Shown here one piece after another: positions 8,508 to 16,938 of a stretch of 22,226 nt of DNA. The translations under genes were made by a program, and so were the position numbers. The stretch comes from Paratrimastix pyriformis (Eukaryota; Preaxostyla; Paratrimastigidae): contig JAPMOS010000374.1 of the NCBI GenBank assembly GCA_027972325.1, forward strand, positions 1 through 22,226, in the 5' to 3' direction. The notes under the pieces are model-generated. The model saw nothing but the letters and a program-made list of their open reading frames with translations. It ran no database searches and was not told where the DNA came from. Position 1 is the stretch's first letter. Each line of letters begins with the position of its first letter.

Positions 8508-8929
8508 TTATAGCTTAGAGAGGATGTAAGGACGAATCATGTCACCGCCGATTACAGAGCAAATTACACCTACATAACGATTGAGCAGACTCACATCAAG
8601 TTTTGAACCGAATGCAAAACGAAGAGCCAGATACACAGCCATTGACATGCCACCATCAACGAGAGCATTCTTTAGCATGGTTGAGTCGAATGATAATCCA
8701 GCCATCAGGTCTCTTCCATCGAGGAGATTTTGTAGAATAGGAGCCACAATTGTAAGTCCACCAGCTCCAGCCAGCCCGACATTTAGATAGTCAGCATAAT
8801 CACTCCGCAGTGACAGAGTTTTAGTGATAAGCCAATTCAATGAGACACCACTGATTGATTTGATGGTGATGTCTTTAGGTCGATTGCAGATTTAGTGTCA
8901 GAAGCCATGAATGATTCAATACTATTCAT
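8508..8929 (-). pseudogene. Small membrane-protein locus, broken
   Basis: The best ATG is at 8929 (MNSIESFMASDTKSAID). The C-terminal 110 residues contain two or more hydrophobic stretches (VGLAGAGGLTIVAPIL, MSMAVYLALRFAF, VGVICSVIGGDMI), so it probably sat in a membrane. It lies just upstream of the fibre gene on the same strand, about 65 bp away, and probably served the virion or its assembly. I recognise no family. It carries about one break. Confidence 0.5.
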
Positions 8930-8948
8930 GGATAAAAACAAATAAGAA

Positions 8949-9972
8949 TTAGGAGAAGAAGACATACTTAGTTGTGATTAGAAGAAGACATCCGATTCCG
9001 ATGTAGCCGAACGTGGTAATACAGTTTGCGACACGGGTGAGTTTTTGGACAGTGTCGAGGGTTTCTTTTGCTTTAACGACAACAGACTTAGCGGCTTTCA
9101 TATTAGAACTGACTTGTCCGAGTAAGTTTCCACCGAGAATCATCATCAATTGATACTTAGGTTGCATCATCTTAGACTTTAATAAGCCTTCCATATCACC
9201 ATTCTTAATCATTTCATCGAGGCATTTTGAATCTCCTCTTGAGAACATTCCAATGAGTCACGATAACCATGAAGGTATTTAGGCATTATCTTTTCAGTTA
9301 TATCAGCAGTCTTAAGCAGCATTTCAGTTACATGTTTGCTACTGTGAAAGGATTCATCCATTTTTGCATCAACAACTTTAAAGAGGTCAATTTTGAATTG
9401 CATCAGTTCATCATCAGACATTGCGGCGAAGAATGCCACATTGTATTTTTCTTGGTCCATACCGAGTTGATTAGTCAGTACGAGCAGCTCATTGATGTCG
9501 TTTTCACGTTTGAGTGAAATCTTTGCCTTCTTAGGTTTCTTTGGAGGCTTAGGGAAATGAATTGCACGAGGTGCTCTTGGACGTGCTTTGAGTGCTTGTT
9601 TTGCTTGTTCCTGTTGTTGTTCGAATTCTTCTACAGCCTGTTGCATGAGTTTTTGTTCAGTTTCGACTTGTTCCTTTGTCTTAAACACAATTTTACCATC
9701 AGGTATTTCATTGTGTAGTTGGTCTCTACGAAGAAGGAAGTCCATATTATCAATCAGTTCATCCGACGATTTTTCTTTAGGCTCTTCTTTAGACTCATCT
9801 TTGAGTCATCATCAGACTCCTCAGTATCAGTATTTGATTCAACTGAGGCATCATCATTGACACTTTGAGAATCTTCACTATTTTCATCATCTCCATAAGG
9901 TATAGATATTTCACTCGATGAAGAGACAAAAGACTGTAAATCCTCATCAGATTCAGATACACTGTCAGACAT
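8949..9972 (-). pseudogene. Acidic, coiled-coil locus with a C-terminal membrane segment, broken
   Basis: The locus starts with ATG at 9972. Its beginning is very acidic (Ser/Asp/Glu-rich: MSDSVSESDEDLQSF), followed by a Gln/Glu/Lys-rich likely coiled coil, a basic Pro-rich linker (PRAPRAIHFPKPPKKPKK), helical sequence, and near its end a hydrophobic segment (FGYIGIGCLLLITTKYVF). It may be one gene or two adjacent ones, and about two breaks are present. It is transcribed away from the ATPase and shares a 65-bp control region with it. A role as a virion or scaffold protein is a guess from the company it keeps. Confidence 0.45.
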
Positions 9973-10037
9973 ATTAGTTAACTAATACAGTTCACACACA
10001 AAATATTTTTCTATATAGATTATAGTTACAATTCAAA
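9973..10037. promoter_or_regulatory. Divergent control region with CTATATAGATTATAG motif
   Basis: TTTTTCTATATAGATTATAG (10006-10025) lies between the acidic locus and the ATPase. The near-palindromic CTATATAG offers the TCTATA pattern on both strands, so the same site may serve both genes. Confidence 0.45.
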
Positions 10038-11088
10038 ATGTCGTCTGACTCAGTTAAGGCAAAGAATGGTGAAACCATTCATTCGAATGTCCATAATGAT
10101 ATGGACATTACAGTTTATAAGTGTCCTGAGTGTGGGAAAGAATATAAGAGTGAGAAGTGGCTTAAGAAGCATAAATGTGCTCCTCCAAAGAGAAGAAAGA
10201 GAAGAAAGAGAAGGTAACTAAAGATAAGAAAGAGAAGAAATTGAAGAAGGCGGAAGTAGAAGAGCAGAAAGTTGAAGAAGATGAGCAAATTGAGCAGAAA
10301 CAAGTTGTCTTTATTCCACCTGAAGTAAAAGAAGATGATGCAAGCATTGTCAAGGTAGGTAATGTCAAAATGCCTAAGTTCAGTTCATTAGAGATTGTAG
10401 ATAGGTTCAAAAACAAGAAAGAGCCTTTTATTTCACTACATTATGGTAGGAAAGAGAGTGGTAAAACGACATCAGTTCTCTCCATTATAAAGCAGATACG
10501 AAGTGAGATCGACAAGATCTACCTATTTACTGTCGCACAAGACAATAAAGACAGATATCAGAAAGAGTTAGGGAACATTCCAGATGACAGATGTTTTGGA
10601 GGCTTTGACGATGATGAGACACCATTATTCATTGAGAAGCTCATCAAGTTCCAAGAGAAGACAAAAGGTAAAAGTCAGTCTTATTGATATTCGACGATAT
10701 CTTAGATGGCAACAACAAGTTACACCAAAGTAATATTTTAGGCAGTCTGTTTTGCAATCACAGAAGATACAACATCTCAGTCATTCTTACAACACAAATT
10801 CCAACAGGTATTTCACCAAGAACAAGGCAGAACACCAATTACTGTTTTGTCCATTACACCAAGAATGACTCAGTGAAAGACATGATTTATCATGATTATA
10901 TGTCGTGTATGAAGAAGGCAGATTTCTTAGAACTATTCGAGAAAGTGACAGCAGACCACAACATTTTGGTGATCAAGCCTTTGTTACATGACAATTACCT
11001 TAACCTTTACAATGCCTATTGGGAGATGAGAGAAGGCTACAGAACCAAGGTAAAAATGGTTGAAGAACAAGTGTCGAGCAGCAAATAG
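10038..11088 (+). pseudogene. A32-type (FtsK/HerA) DNA-packaging ATPase locus with N-terminal zinc finger, broken
   Basis: The locus opens with MSSDSVKAKNGETIHSN, then a zinc-finger-like CPECGKEYKSEKWLKKHKC, a strongly Lys/Glu-rich linker and the ATPase core. Walker A is GRKESGKTTS (about 10447-10476). Walker B is the hydrophobic run ending IFDD with acidic residues (about 10684-10700). A TTQIP motif like the family's third conserved segment follows at about 10795. Family members pump the genome into the preformed capsid and are among the most conserved Polinton genes. The gene sits directly before the capsid gene, as is common. It carries about two breaks, though the key motifs remain readable. 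Confidence 0.85.
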
Positions 11089-11112
11089 GTAAGATTTTTA
11101 TAATTTGAGTAT

Positions 11113-11145
11113 TTTTTATCTTAGTATGATATTAATTATCACACT
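11113..11145 (+). promoter_or_regulatory. AT-rich upstream region of the capsid gene
   Basis: TTTTTTATCTTAGTATGATA followed by ATTAATTATCACACT precedes the ATG at 11146. A similar TTTTATCTCACACTACTATAG precedes the ATG at 18242. The shared TTTWTATCT..A core and CACACT suggest a second promoter class. Confidence 0.35.
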
Positions 11146-12354
11146 ATGGCAACGGCTATGATTCTAAAATCACACACTACACAGAACTCAGACCTCGAAA
11201 GGAATGCAATCAAAATCAATGAGTTTACGGATGACAAAACCACTAAGATACGCAAGCCTAAGATTGTAACGGACCCGGTAGTAATCAAGCCTAACCGGCA
11301 AATATCATTTGGAAGTGTCGCACAGTTTGACATTAATAAATACAGCGGACTACTCTCAGGTAATGACATACACCTACACATCAGACTCGGAGCTACTACA
11401 GCATCAGCCGGCACGGTGACTTACGTAGGTGGATACATGATGAAGCTCATCAAATCCCTTAAGTTTAAGCACCAAGGACGTGAAATATACAAGTTGGACA
11501 GTGCAGGTATATATCAATATTACCAACGTGCCATACAGGAACGCAAATCACTGATGATGCAGAACGCACGTATTGGAGCAACCGGCACAGACATTGATCC
11601 ATCGCAACAACAGGAAGGACTGATTTACATACCAAATCCATTCATTGACTTTAACCCTCTACGGCTCGACATCTTACAAGCAAATCCATATTTTGAAGTA
11701 GAAATTGCCCCTATATCAGAAATAGCATCATCTTCCACAGTTGGAGCTACATTAACCAACACTTTTCTCGATGTTGAACTCGTAGCTAACTACATGACAA
11801 TGCATGAAGATGAGAAGAAGGCAATTCTACGAAGCAGTATGGATGAAGCAGGAATGGTTACAGTACAGAATGAATTCGTTGATTCAACCAAGTATCTAAT
11901 TTCACAAGGTGCCACATCAATAACATGTGACCTACCATTCGATGAAGTTGAGTATCTGTCAATGTATCTGTCTGATGACACGACAGGAGCACCATTCACC
12001 GGAACAGCCTATATCTCGGAATATCACCTTTCTGTTGACAACAAGAACTATCCAGATACAGCCATCAGTGCTAAATCGCAAGAATTCCAACAGATGATGT
12101 ATTTCCGCAAGGCATTTGACAAGAACATCTACACTCTACGCTTTTCAGGACTACCAAGCAAAGATGACGATATTGAATCATATGGTAATGTGTATGGTAC
12201 CATTGTGCTAAAAGAGTATTCTAACCCTAAATTAGTCGTGACTTTCACAGCAGGATTGCCTCACAACTGTACTTTGAATGTATTAGCTTACGGACGGGCA
12301 TGGTATCGATATAACACAAAACAAGGCACTTTGACTGTAGAACACAAAAACTAA
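11146..12354 (+). CDS. Double jelly-roll major capsid protein
   Basis: A 402-residue protein that looks whole, with ATG at 11146. The pattern follows the nucleocytovirus/Polinton capsid family: a strand-rich start (RQISFGSVAQFDINKYSG), then GDLI-like GNDIHLHIRL, the segment VGGYMMKLIKSLKFKHQGRE matching 'lI..v....gg..ie', the central FNPLRLDILQANPYFEVEI (equivalent to the family's ALPLIALQYHEV region), a VANYMTMHEDEKKAI stretch, and a closing strand with LNVLAYGRAWYRY. Trimers of such proteins build icosahedral shells. At 402 residues it is on the short side. The position straight after the packaging ATPase supports the call. The identification is by eye. Confidence 0.75.
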   Translation: MATAMILKSHTTQNSDLERNAIKINEFTDDKTTKIRKPKIVTDPVVIKPNRQISFGSVAQFDINKYSGLLSGNDIHLHIRLGATTASAGTVTYVGGYMMKLIKSLKFKHQGREIYKLDSAGIYQYYQRAIQERKSLMMQNARIGATGTDIDPSQQQEGLIYIPNPFIDFNPLRLDILQANPYFEVEIAPISEIASSSTVGATLTNTFLDVELVANYMTMHEDEKKAILRSSMDEAGMVTVQNEFVDSTKYLISQGATSITCDLPFDEVEYLSMYLSDDTTGAPFTGTAYISEYHLSVDNKNYPDTAISAKSQEFQQMMYFRKAFDKNIYTLRFSGLPSKDDDIESYGNVYGTIVLKEYSNPKLVVTFTAGLPHNCTLNVLAYGRAWYRYNTKQGTLTVEHKN

Positions 12355-12766
12355 GTGATTCAACTCGGTAGAACCCGTTAGTTATGTAAGGAAACATGTA
12401 GGAATGAAGAAAAAGTCACACCTTCAGGTTTCTCACCTTTGACATGAGATATCACTTTTTGACATGCACTTAAAGTACTGTGACAGTACCACATCTGAGC
12501 ATGAAAAATCACTGTTTCCTATGTTTAAAATAAGCCCAGACACTTACGTTTAGTGTCAGGACAATGATTTGGATAAAAGGATGAAGTTCAGTTTGTATTG
12601 AAAATTGAACGCGTCAAAACTTGTGCAGCTCCGTGCACGTTAAGTAACTGTCAGATTTCTTAGCAAATGTCGAGCTATATTATTCATATGGTGCTGTTTC
12701 GAAAAAGCCGTGGCTGTGAACGTCGATCTACGCTCTGTCACGAGTTACCGTTTTTGTATATGAAAA
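12355..12766. other. Hairpin-rich intergenic region after the capsid gene
   Basis: I see no gene here. Inverted repeats include GTACTGT-G-ACAGTAC (12475-12489), GACACT-N7-AGTGTC (12539-12557) and GTGCA-N6-TGCAC (12622-12637). The spacing suggests RNA or DNA structure, such as transcript ends, or decayed coding sequence. Confidence 0.45.
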
Positions 12767-13015
12767 ATGTTGAAAATTTCTAAGTCAACCTTATCGCACA
12801 GTAAAGTTAAGGTTGCATCACAATTAAGTGAAAATGAGCAAAATGTCACCATTACAGCCTTCAACTACACACAAAAACCTATTAGAATATGGTGTTGGAT
12901 GGGTTATGTCAACAACTTGTCAACATGCAATATCTCATGTGATGAAGGGCACATGCCCTTCACCCGGGTGATGAGACTATGTCTCATCGTCTCAAAATTT
13001 TTTTGTGACAGGTGA
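12767..13015 (+). CDS. Unknown 82-residue ORF, doubtful
   Basis: ATG at 12767 opens MLKISKSTLSHSKVKVASQL, then a strand-rich middle (NVTITAFNYTQKPIRIWCWMGYVN). The last third is encoded by the palindrome cluster at 12943-12988 and looks unlike the rest, so the true C-terminus is uncertain. It shows no known domain. It could be a small virion protein or the remnant of a longer gene. Confidence 0.3.
   Translation: MLKISKSTLSHSKVKVASQLSENEQNVTITAFNYTQKPIRIWCWMGYVNNLSTCNISCDEGHMPFTRVMRLCLIVSKFFCDR
12943..12988. terminator. Three abutting palindromes followed by a T run
   Basis: TGAAGGGC-ACAT-GCCCTTCA (12943-12962), ACCCGGGT (12962-12969) and GATGAGAC-TAT-GTCTCATC (12970-12988) abut with a one-base overlap, then AAAATTTTTTT follows (12994-13004). 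In some giant viruses hairpins mark transcript 3' ends. A terminator or polyadenylation role here is inference. It could also act in replication or recombination. Confidence 0.4.
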
Positions 13016-13148
13016 AACTTTTTATGCATGATTTGTATGAAACGCATCATGTTCCTCTCAATAAACCTTGACTCAACTCAGAAAACACTCATTTTGAACC
13101 AGTGGATGAACAAAAATCCAAATTACCTAACTCTTATAGGCACTCATC
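13016..13148. other. Intergenic spacer with an AATAAA
   Basis: A canonical AATAAA lies at about 13060 in otherwise plain sequence. It may serve as a poly(A) signal for the upstream unit. Confidence 0.3.
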
Positions 13149-13208
13149 TTGTCACCAATTAGGCAAGACCTTTTGAACTATCTGTCTGTCAATGAAACCA
13201 ACATCATA

Positions 13209-13859
13209 ATGCAACAAGTCAATGTGGTTCTTAATGCAAAGAATGAAATAATCTTTCGTAACATAGCTCACATCAAAAACGTCAAGATTTCTTTTGCCAA
13301 TGACATAAAGAACCAAATCATAGCCAAAACGATATTGGAATCAACATCTGCAACATCTGCATTCAATGACATCCTCAACAAGATATCAGAAAAGCAAAAC
13401 CAAGGTGGTATCTTTACCGCCAACTTTAACGTGCTCGACATGATTAAGAAGCTAAAGAACGTTGTTGATGTCAATCGTGTCAACCAACAGATGCAAAACA
13501 TCAGAAACTCCTTCGACGTCGTCAATTCCTTCCAAGTTATTAATGATGCTTTTGTTCCTTCATCAAGCCTCGAAGATGTCGACTTAACTGCTACCAATCA
13601 ACTATATAACAAACAAGTTTACGATTCATTAGCTGAAATATATTCTGAAGTGGATCAACACACAAAAGATGAGGAAGAACACGACATTGGACAAACTGCT
13701 GATAATACTACTGCATTGATTGCAATTGCTGCTGTCTTAGTGGTTGGAGGCTTTATCTATATGAACAAACAAAAGGAAAGTAATTTCAAATGTATATTAT
13801 GTCAGATGAGTCAATCAGAACTGCTTTTCATGGCAAAGTGGCAAAAGCCTGTATGTTGA
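13209..13859 (+). CDS. Virion-type protein with C-terminal membrane anchor
   Basis: The first in-frame ATG is at 13209 (MQQVNVVLNAKNEIIFRNIA). The frame is open back to 13140, so the true start may lie upstream or be lost. The first 170 residues or so are Asn- and Ile-rich and mostly helical (VKISFANDIKNQIIAK, FNVLDMIKKLKNVVDVNRVN). A single hydrophobic segment (TTALIAIAAVLVVGGFIYM, about 13708-13764) is followed by a short tail. A soluble region with a C-terminal anchor and such N/I-rich strings recalls the poxvirus L1R/F9L entry-protein family. That is a weak pattern match, since the myristoylation start and cysteine pairs are not evident. The end overlaps the next small ORF. Confidence 0.4.
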   Translation: MQQVNVVLNAKNEIIFRNIAHIKNVKISFANDIKNQIIAKTILESTSATSAFNDILNKISEKQNQGGIFTANFNVLDMIKKLKNVVDVNRVNQQMQNIRNSFDVVNSFQVINDAFVPSSSLEDVDLTATNQLYNKQVYDSLAEIYSEVDQHTKDEEEHDIGQTADNTTALIAIAAVLVVGGFIYMNKQKESNFKCILCQMSQSELLFMAKWQKPVC

Positions 13860-14456
13860 GACAAAAGTACAACAAAGATTTCATGGTTCCATTGATTGGA
13901 ACACTGTCGAGAAATCCTGAGTTCGATGAAAGTTCACTGAGAGAAGGAACCTGAAGTGCCTGAAGAAGAACGAAAAGAACGTGTACGACCTCGAACAAAA
14001 GCGAGAACGCTTTGAAGAAGAAAGGAATTTTTATGAATACATGAAAGACAATACACGACTCAAATCATTGAAACCGTCAGACAACTAAGACCATATGCTC
14101 CTCGTATCTTTAACGCGACAATTTTTGCTAAACAGAACTTTATTCGTGTTACACCTGAAATGTATAGAGAGTTGAAAGCCCAAATCTTTAACTGGAGTCC
14201 TGCTGTGATTGCTGATATGGAACATGAGTACAACGTCGTCACACGCTAAAGGTAGTCGAAATGTCACTAAACTATTTGGTTCAAAGTATGAGACAGTCGC
14301 TGAGACAAAACAACAGATGCATGCTGCAAAAGGCAAGAGACAACCAAAAGCCCATAAGCCACAACCGCAAAAAGAGTACAACTTACGGTCCAAAACACGA
14401 TTACGTGGAGGGAAACGGTAATACCATTCATTGCAAAAGTAAGAATTTCTATTTGT
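13860..14456 (+). pseudogene. Cluster of small broken ORFs, including a basic core-like protein
   Basis: Several short coding stretches fill this region. One is strongly charged and helical (Glu/Arg/Lys-rich). A middle one is of mixed composition (RPYAPRIFNATIFAKQNFI). The last (ending 14421) is very basic (KGKRQPKAHKPQPQKEYNLR, ending LRGGKR), like small DNA-condensing core proteins of viruses. About three breaks are present and I cannot tell how many genes there were. None matches a family I know. Confidence 0.35.
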
Positions 14457-15374
14457 ATGGTATTGACAACCATGCACAGAACAGTTGAAACTGTGAATGA
14501 AAATCAACTAAATGATACTCTTCAAGAACTACATCACCCTAACAAAGTGATTCTAACGCCTTATGATGATGCTATTGCTAAACAAGATGAAAGCTTAGCA
14601 CAGAATGTTGTGAAGATAAGATTCGACAGTGGACAAACTGTGTTCATTAAGAAAGAATGGTATGAGTTATCTGATGTGTTCAAACAACCTGTCATCTTCC
14701 AATCATTTGAGCGTTACATGAAATGGATTTACCCTCTTCTGAACAATTCCGGGCGCGACTTACAGTTCGATGACGATGTGGATTCCATGGCTGAACTCGG
14801 TGGATTCATTGAGGAGGTGTTTAAATACAAACTCGATAAGCTGCTCGTTGAATCTGTCGTGTGTGATGTATCACAAAATAGTGGACTCGTCGATGAGATA
14901 CAAAAGATGAAACGTTACATCAACAAGTACGAATCCTCAGTAAATTCATGCTGGGGTATCTTAAAGAAAAAGGTGACTGAACGAATGCAAAATTTCGAAA
15001 ATGAATGGCTCGGCTTTATCAAAATGTGGAGCGTTGTATATCAAAATGATAAGTATAATGGCATCACCTACGATTTAATCCTGCAAGCTATCAAAGCAAA
15101 CAACATAATTGACATCTGTGTGATGAATGTGAAATACAACAACATTATCTATAAGTTCATCCGGTACTTCGAGCTGTATGTCGTAAAGAATGATAAGACT
15201 GTCGTGTCAACCAATAAGTATGAACTCAGTTTAATGCTTCCTGATGCATCTGAAACTGTATCTAACATCGCTACATCCATTTCTGGCATCATCACCAATA
15301 CAAAAGTCCTCGATAAAAGCACATTGCTTCGTCAAGTGTCAAATCTTATGTCGATGAAATCACTCACCGCTTAA
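14457..15374 (+). CDS. Unknown 305-residue element protein
   Basis: ATG at 14457 (a second possible start is at 14472). The frame looks whole. The N-terminal third is mixed with an NVVKIRFDSGQTVFIKKEWY segment that resembles a BTB/POZ-like or ubiquitin-like start (set as 'gene product, then position in the cell'). The rest is long helices with many Asn, Lys and Tyr (FERYMKWIYPLL, VEDIQKMKRYINKYESS-type sequence), then a Ser/Thr-rich end (DASETVSNIATSISGI). It has no catalytic motif that I can see. It overlaps the VLTF3-like gene tail to tail by 15 bases. Being intact beside broken neighbours suggests a real element gene. A penton or minor capsid role cannot be shown. Confidence 0.5.
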   Translation: MVLTTMHRTVETVNENQLNDTLQELHHPNKVILTPYDDAIAKQDESLAQNVVKIRFDSGQTVFIKKEWYELSDVFKQPVIFQSFERYMKWIYPLLNNSGRDLQFDDDVDSMAELGGFIEEVFKYKLDKLLVESVVCDVSQNSGLVDEIQKMKRYINKYESSVNSCWGILKKKVTERMQNFENEWLGFIKMWSVVYQNDKYNGITYDLILQAIKANNIIDICVMNVKYNNIIYKFIRYFELYVVKNDKTVVSTNKYELSLMLPDASETVSNIATSISGIITNTKVLDKSTLLRQVSNLMSMKSLTA

Positions 15375-15884
15375 CTCTAATTTAAGCTCATTCCACTTCT
15401 TCTCGTACTTCTTTATGAACTCTCGATTGACACAAATTCTTTTGTATAACTTCTTATCTTCAATACCATTAGCCTGTAATAATTTGTATATGATGAACTT
15501 GTAATTCATTCTATACTTACTGATGGCTAACCTGTCTTTTATCTTAGCAAACTGTCTCTTCATGCTTTCCCTGACTGTTGGTGCTATCTGATAATGTACC
15601 ATCTTGCTAAACACCTGGTTGAAATAATTCGATGGTTTATATGGCACATAATGTGATTTATTACGTGCTGCTCGCTCTTCCTGAAAATTACATACAAATG
15701 GAGGCTCTAACACACATCCACAGTTCTGACAGACATTTAAACCTTCTGGTGTTGTAACTGCATCTGGCTTATCACAACACTTCCATTCTGGTTCTTTTGG
15801 TTCCTTCTCAACTTCCTGTCTATATAAGTCCAATGATAACTGCATCAGACGCTTTCTCTCTGCTTTCTCATCCATCTCCTTCAT
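15360..15884 (-). CDS. VLTF3-like late transcription factor
   Basis: A 174-residue protein that looks whole, with ATG at 15884. A charged helical start leads to a zinc ribbon: CC at about residues 36-37, then CQNCGC (about 52-57), arranged as in TFIIB-type ribbons, with the sequence TTPEGLNVCQNCG. Next comes YVPYKPSNYFNQVFSKMVHY with APTVRESMKRQFAKI, matching the 'NHF..L...Q......P..v' core of poxvirus A2L/VLTF3, and a helical end (RMNYKFIIYKLLQANGIEDK). Known relatives switch on late (virion) genes in nucleocytoviruses. Here it would be expected to act on the capsid and fibre promoters. Identified by eye. Confidence 0.7.
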   Translation of the reverse strand: MKEMDEKAERKRLMQLSLDLYRQEVEKEPKEPEWKCCDKPDAVTTPEGLNVCQNCGCVLEPPFVCNFQEERAARNKSHYVPYKPSNYFNQVFSKMVHYQIAPTVRESMKRQFAKIKDRLAISKYRMNYKFIIYKLLQANGIEDKKLYKRICVNREFIKKYEKKWNELKLELSGE

Positions 15885-15931
15885 GATTAATATAACAATA
15901 GATTATATTAAATCAAAACGACAAAGTTAAA
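15885..15931. promoter_or_regulatory. Promoter-like region before the VLTF3-like gene
   Basis: On the minus strand TATAATCTATTGTTATATTA (15888-15907) ends 3 bases before the ATG and fits the shared element motif. A short plus-strand ORF (17 residues, MEWLLELKHPHIKHCKG) starts at 15932, so the region may once have been divergent. Confidence 0.4.
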
Positions 15932-16057
15932 ATGGAGTGGCTGCTTGAACTTAAGCATCCACATATTAAACACTGCAAAGGCTAAAAGTACACTTGAAAA
16001 GCAATGCTGCGTAACAATAGTTGTTCGCTACGATACTCTCGGGCGGAAGGATTTGTG
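15932..16057. other. Junction between block A and the second terminal repeat
   Basis: About 126 bases of unassigned sequence run up to the exact start of terminal-repeat copy B. The final six bases are TTTGTG. If block B inserted here as its own element, TTTGTG should recur after its far end, beyond the window. Confidence 0.5.
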
Positions 16058-16934
16058 AGTAGTTATAAAAGGAGAGTTCTGAGACAATCGATTTTCACAC
16101 ACAATTTTTCACGCTTGCGTTGTTATTTGAGGCAAAAATCGATTTCTTCAGAACAAAATCTTTTTTCTCATTATTTTTATCGAAAAGGAGCATTTTATTT
16201 TATCAGCTTTGAATGATTTAAGCATTAATTTTCTCGAGCTACAAACGTTATTTGAGGCAAAAATCGATTTCTTCAGAGCAAAATCTTTTTCTCAATGTTT
16301 TTAAGTAAAACGAGCATTTTATTTTAATCAGCTTTGAATGATTTAAGCATCAATTCATTCGAGCTACAAACGAAATTAGAGGCAAAAAAGCGAATTCTCC
16401 ATGCATTTTCAATTTTTTTCCATTTTTGTCCCAGAAATTATTTTGCCATTTTGTCAAATCAAACAATTCAATCATCTTAAGCATCAAACGAAAGAGAATT
16501 CAATCAGAAACAGCTTATCTCTTCATTCAAAATAAAATTGTGACAAAAGTGCTTTTCAAAAGTGATCATTAAATAATGCATCAATCTTAAGTAAATGATG
16601 CATTCTTTTGATTGAATCAGCTCAAATAATTGATTCTATGAAAATGGAAAAGTATGACAAAATGATAAAACAATATGAAATTTGATTTCAGCACCGAGCC
16701 CTTTAAAGCGAAAATTTACTCAGCTTTGACATGAATTGAAAGAGAAATCAATCAGATTTACCTTCTATTTCAAAGAGATAAAAACAGCGTTTCATCATTT
16801 GAGCTCTGAGTGTTTTAAGATGATAATTCAATGAGCAACTGGGGCTAACTCAATGAAATAGTGAACGAGTGATAGCAGTTGATTAACATGTAAAGGTATT
16901 TGAAGAAAAAATAATTATCTATAGTTAGTATATA
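16058..16934 (+). repeat. Polinton terminal repeat, copy B
   Basis: It begins AGTAGTTATAAAAGGAGAG at 16058 and matches copy A to 16805. After a diverged stretch the match resumes at 16890-16934 with the promoter motif. It lies in the same orientation as copy A. The 127-bp internal units start at 16124. Confidence 0.93.
16916..16934 (+). promoter_or_regulatory. Promoter-like motif inside terminal repeat B
   Basis: TATCTATAGTTAGTATATA is identical to the motif before 3337 and ends 4 bases before the ATG at 16939. The intervening stretch has diverged while this motif has not, which suggests constraint. Confidence 0.55.
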
Positions 16935-16938
16935 GAGA

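Larger units (their letters stand above)
2435..16057 (+). mobile_element. Polinton/Maverick, structural-gene half (block A)
   Basis: This block begins with a long terminal repeat starting 5'-AG, as Polinton ends do, and carries virion-type genes on both strands: ssDNA-binding-like protein, S74 fibre, membrane proteins, A32-type ATPase, double jelly-roll capsid protein and VLTF3-like factor. Integrase and polymerase are absent from it and occur only in block B. Several genes look whole and others are broken, about ten breaks in all plus one large insertion in the fibre gene. The terminal repeat copy here is nearly identical to the one at 16058, which points to a young element. The right limit is set by that second terminal repeat rather than by a true element end. 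Confidence 0.85.

Noticed and set aside
16052-16057. TTTGTG as a proven 6-bp target duplication for block B
   Set aside because: The other end of block B is outside the window, so the second copy cannot be seen. The same holds for TATTCC before block A.
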